Positions 5,993-8,167 of a stretch of 8,167 bases of DNA are shown one piece after another (the first letter of the stretch is position 1; the number at the start of each line of letters is the position of its first letter). The DNA is from Deltaproteobacteria bacterium GWA2_55_10 (lineage in GTDB: Bacteria; Desulfobacterota; GWC2-55-46). A program made the position numbers and the translations under genes. The stretch covers positions 1-8,167 of the forward strand of contig MGPL01000044.1 of assembly GCA_001797415.1 (NCBI GenBank). The letters are read 5' to 3'. Under the pieces are notes generated by a model, which was given only the letters and a program-made list of their open reading frames with translations, had not been told where the DNA came from and made no database searches.

Positions 5993-6403
5993 ATGAAGCC
6001 ACTGGAGCGTGGATTCACGCTTGTCGAGCTCCTGATCGTCGTAGCTATAATTGCGATACTGGCGGCAATAGCCGTCCCTCAATTTCAGGCCTACATACAG
6101 AGATCCGTGAGGATGGGCATGATATCAGACGCCAAGAACGCGGTCATAATGGAAGAGAACTACAGGACGGAAAACCAGACATACGTGGCAGTAGCTGCGA
6201 TAACGGGGCCGGCTACCTATGCCATCGGTCTTGACTCCGTGAGCATAAGCAAAGGGAATACTCTCTCGGTAGCCGCGGGGGGGACCGGGATCGCGGTTTC
6301 GTTCATATTGACCGTATCTGGCGCGAACGCCGGCCCCGGCAAATCCCCTCTGACATGGACCAACACCGGAGGCTGCGCCTGGGCTGACGGAAGCGCCTGC
6401 TGA
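5993..6403 (+). CDS. Type IV pilin (second, possibly minor)
   Basis: A 136-aa prepilin. The leader MKPLERG (7 aa) is cut after Gly by prepilin peptidase. The mature protein starts FTLVELLIVVAIIAILAAIA, with Glu at +5, and has 129 aa. The N-terminal helix is nearly identical to that of pilin 1, while the rest is unrelated in sequence. C128 and C136 (the last residue) could form a small C-terminal disulfide loop, as in many pilins. The globular part is rich in Gly, Ala and Val, with beta-strand-like segments. It follows the TPR protein gene by 13 bp with an ideal RBS, so the two are probably co-transcribed. A minor pilin, a second structural pilin, or one used under other conditions are all possible. 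The name pilE would be as reasonable as pilA. Confidence 0.9.
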   Translation: MKPLERGFTLVELLIVVAIIAILAAIAVPQFQAYIQRSVRMGMISDAKNAVIMEENYRTENQTYVAVAAITGPATYAIGLDSVSISKGNTLSVAAGGTGIAVSFILTVSGANAGPGKSPLTWTNTGGCAWADGSAC

Positions 6404-6410
6404 GAAAAAT

Positions 6411-6500
6411 AAACCCCTCTTTTGGTAATCCCCCTCTGTCCCCCTTTAGAAAAGGGGGAAGTTAAAAAGAAACCCCTCTTTTCTAAAGAGGGGCAGGGGA
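6411..6500. repeat. Composite palindromic intergenic repeat
   Basis: This gap between convergent genes contains two perfect hairpins. CCCCCTTT (6440-6447) pairs with AAAGGGGG (6451-6458), and CCCCTCTTT (6473-6481) pairs with AAAGAGGGG (6485-6493). The 13-nt string AAACCCCTCTTTT occurs twice, at 6411-6423 and 6470-6482. Part of the element is shared with 63-76. It looks like a dispersed family of intergenic palindromes. Confidence 0.6.
6464..6493 (-). terminator. Rho-independent terminator for the radical SAM operon
   Basis: Read on the minus strand, the 9-bp stem at 6473-6493 (3-nt loop) is followed by TTTCTTTTT (complement of 6464-6472), 26 bp after the radical SAM stop. It is good on the minus strand only. 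On the plus strand the hairpin lacks an adjacent T-tract, so the end of the pilin 2 transcript is unclear. Confidence 0.65.
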
Positions 6501-6518
6501 GATTATTTTTCAATTTTG

Positions 6519-7415
6519 TCAGCTTATCTCGCACAGGCTCTTTACCTTGAACCCGCCGGGTATCTCCTTTATGTCGACAGAGGTGTGGCCGAACTGCTGG
6601 AACCTGTTGGTCTTGACCTTTATGTCGCAGGGGTTGCACCGGCCGTAGACGTCGCAGATACGGTAGATGTCCTCGAGCTCGAATGCAGGGTCGGTGATGT
6701 TGCCCACAGGCTCTCTGCCCTCGTAGAGGTCGCTGTGGCACTTATAGACACCGCCGCCGCCGCCCATGATAAGCTCCGTGGTCTTGCACAGGACCTTCTC
6801 CTCGAATTTACGGTCGCAGGCGCCTTCATACTTGAAGGTGCCGTACATCTTCCCGTCGCACTCGCCCAGGAACTCCTTGAACCGGAAATCTATGCCGATC
6901 TTCGCGCACTTCTCCTGCGCTTCCCTTACTATCCTGTCCTGAGAGGGGTGGAGCACTCCCCAGATGCCTATAGAGAAGCCGGCGTCCTGCATCCTCAGTA
7001 CCTTTTTTACAAGGGGGTCAAGCTCCATCTGCTCCGGGTGGTAGCTTACCCTTATCGAAGCGTAGGGGGCGTTCCGCTTAAGCCGCTTGGGGTCGACCTC
7101 TTTTATGAACCTCTCGATGTCGAACTGGAGGTTGGTGAGTATGTCGATGTGAAGCTCGGGCTTCAGGTTGTTTAGTATGTAGATGAAGTCCTTATGCAGG
7201 CTCGGCTCGCCTCCCTGGAGCGTAAGCGGCAGGTCGTCCCTCGATATTATCCTGTTCAGGCCCCGGACCCATTCCTCGCCCGTGAGGTGTTTCTTCTCAA
7301 AGCCGTTCTTGCCGAAGTGGTTTATGCAGTAGCTGCACTTCAGGTTGCACGCGAGCGTCAGGAAGGCGGCGACATAATTGTAATGCTCCGGTATCTTTAT
7401 GGGCTTCAAGTCCAT
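6519..7415 (-). CDS. Radical SAM protein with SPASM/twitch-like cysteine-rich C-terminus
   Basis: A 298-aa radical SAM enzyme of unknown substrate. The [4Fe-4S]/SAM motif is CNLKCSYC with C23, C27 and C30 (CX3CX2C), followed by the SAM-binding GGEP at 68-71. The C-terminal third has C200, C210, C226, C254, C260, C263 and C295. C210-X10-G-X4-C226 fits the first half of a SPASM or twitch domain. The second cluster is CX5CX2C, not the usual CX2CX5CX3C, so an auxiliary Fe-S cluster is likely but the exact type is not. A run of five Gly (218-222) precedes C226. ATG 7415 has a GGAG Shine-Dalgarno 7 nt upstream that overlaps the end of the preceding GT9 gene. The 4-bp gap implies an operon and translational coupling. 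The neighbour suggests a role in cell-surface glycan or LPS metabolism, but peptide or protein modification cannot be excluded. Confidence 0.85.
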   Translation of the reverse strand: MDLKPIKIPEHYNYVAAFLTLACNLKCSYCINHFGKNGFEKKHLTGEEWVRGLNRIISRDDLPLTLQGGEPSLHKDFIYILNNLKPELHIDILTNLQFDIERFIKEVDPKRLKRNAPYASIRVSYHPEQMELDPLVKKVLRMQDAGFSIGIWGVLHPSQDRIVREAQEKCAKIGIDFRFKEFLGECDGKMYGTFKYEGACDRKFEEKVLCKTTELIMGGGGGVYKCHSDLYEGREPVGNITDPAFELEDIYRICDVYGRCNPCDIKVKTNRFQQFGHTSVDIKEIPGGFKVKSLCEIS

Positions 7416-7419
7416 ATTC

Positions 7420-8167
7420 CTACTCCGACAGAAATTTTTCTACGTTCTTCAAGACTGTAGCGGGGCTTATCTCGTACATGCACGGCCTGTCCCTTACGCA
7501 GCTGGTCGACATGCAGGGCAGGCAGTCGTATTCCTTCTCCGGCAGGAGCTTCACGCCGTTCTTCACGTAGACCTCGGTTGAAAGCGTAGGCCCGAAGAGG
7601 GCGATTATCCTCTTGTCCAGGGCATGGGCTATGTGCAGGCCCAGGCTGTCGTTGGTGACAATCAGCCTGCAGGAGTTTATCCACTCGATATACTCCTCGA
7701 TGGACTTCAATCCCTGCTGCCACGATATGGCGTATTTCGAGCCGATAAGCTTTTCGAGCTCCTTCCAGTACTCGAGCGGCCAGGCCTTTACGGGCCACTT
7801 GTCGCCGACGTTGAAGTTGAAACCGATGTCGAAGACCTCTTTGGACGAGGGCTTGTATCCGATTATCGGTATCTCGCCCTTCCACTTGCTGCCTACCATC
7901 TCGAAGAGGAAGTCCTCCCAGTACTTCTTGTTTGAGAGCTTCTCCTTCTCGTTCATGCAGAGCTCAAGCACATGCTGCGAACCGTCGTACGCCTTTGCCT
8001 CTCCGTCCTCAGGATCGAACCTGAAGCCGAACCTCCTCCACGCGGTAAGGGAGTCGGCAAAGGCGCAGATACCGGCGACCTTCTCCAGGTTTATTATGGT
8101 GTCGAACCGCTCCGCCTTAAGCTGCAGGACCGATGTAAGGTCGTACGGTATTATCCTCTCTATATAA
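7420..8167 (-). CDS. Glycosyltransferase family 9 (heptosyltransferase-like), 5' end beyond the window
   Basis: The frame stays open from the stop at 7420-7422 to the window edge, giving the last 248 residues of a protein that is usually about 330-350 aa. A GTG at 7969-7971 could look like a start, but the upstream frame continues with family-like sequence (FDTIINLEKVAGICAFADSL), so the gene is longer. The C-terminal Rossmann domain shows NDSLGLHIAHAL...ALFGPT, the nucleotide-sugar binding region of WaaC/WaaF-type GT9 enzymes. The end carries the cysteine pattern DCLPCMSTSCVRDRPCM seen in many of them. Such enzymes add heptose or a related sugar to lipid A-core or other surface glycans at the cytoplasmic face of the inner membrane. 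It is the upstream partner of the radical SAM gene. The exact acceptor cannot be told from this sequence. Confidence 0.88.
   Translation of the reverse strand, partial: YIERIIPYDLTSVLQLKAERFDTIINLEKVAGICAFADSLTAWRRFGFRFDPEDGEAKAYDGSQHVLELCMNEKEKLSNKKYWEDFLFEMVGSKWKGEIPIIGYKPSSKEVFDIGFNFNVGDKWPVKAWPLEYWKELEKLIGSKYAISWQQGLKSIEEYIEWINSCRLIVTNDSLGLHIAHALDKRIIALFGPTLSTEVYVKNGVKLLPEKEYDCLPCMSTSCVRDRPCMYEISPATVLKNVEKFLSE

Noticed and set aside
6516..7175. 219-aa plus-strand open frame opposite the radical SAM gene
   Set aside because: It is an antisense shadow with repetitive Leu/Val/Ala/Glu composition and no motif; the minus-strand product has clear radical SAM motifs.
7969..7971. GTG as start of a short 183-aa glycosyltransferase
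   Set aside because: The same frame continues open to the window edge with family-like sequence upstream, so the gene is cut by the window rather than short.

Overview
The window holds a type IV pilus (T4P) locus followed by the end of a surface-glycan operon, from a Gram-negative bacterium of moderate GC content. Arg codons are often AGG and Ile codons often ATA. With the sigma-54/PilR circuit, the short Geobacter-like pilin N-termini, the TPR-containing GT-C membrane proteins and the palindromic intergenic repeats, this suggests Nitrospirota (Thermodesulfovibrionia-like) or Desulfobacterota. That placement is an inference with low confidence. No rRNA, tRNA, CRISPR array or complete insertion sequence is visible.

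Layout: (1) 1-184 is non-coding and carries two palindromic repeats. (2) 185-1585 (+) is a complete PilR-type sigma-54 response regulator; its kinase PilS is not in the window. (3) 1602-3299 (-) is a multi-spanning GT-C/TMTC-like membrane protein with C-terminal TPRs, convergent with pilR. (4) 3300-3785 is a divergent intergenic region. It holds a roughly 150-bp inverted-repeat-bounded element rich in stem-loops, two tandem 15-bp dyads and a near-perfect -24/-12 promoter. (5) 3786-4178 (+) is a type IV pilin, then a strong hairpin terminator. (6) 4261-5979 (+) is a second TMTC-like TPR protein, followed after 13 nt by (7) a second pilin, 5993-6403 (+). (8) 6404-6518 is a repeat-rich convergent gap with a terminator for the minus strand. 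(9) 6519-7415 (-) is a radical SAM protein, and 7420-8167 (-) is the C-terminal part of a heptosyltransferase-like GT9 enzyme that runs off the window; these two are tightly linked.

How the parts may work together: PilR, once phosphorylated, would bind the two dyads about 90-130 bp upstream of the predicted start and activate sigma-54 transcription of the first pilin. Reduced read-through past the terminator would supply the second TPR membrane protein and the minor pilin. The most interesting idea is that the two TMTC-like GT-C proteins, each next to a pilin gene, are protein O-glycosyltransferases that modify the Ser/Thr-rich pilin. That is inferred from family resemblance and gene order, not shown by the sequence.
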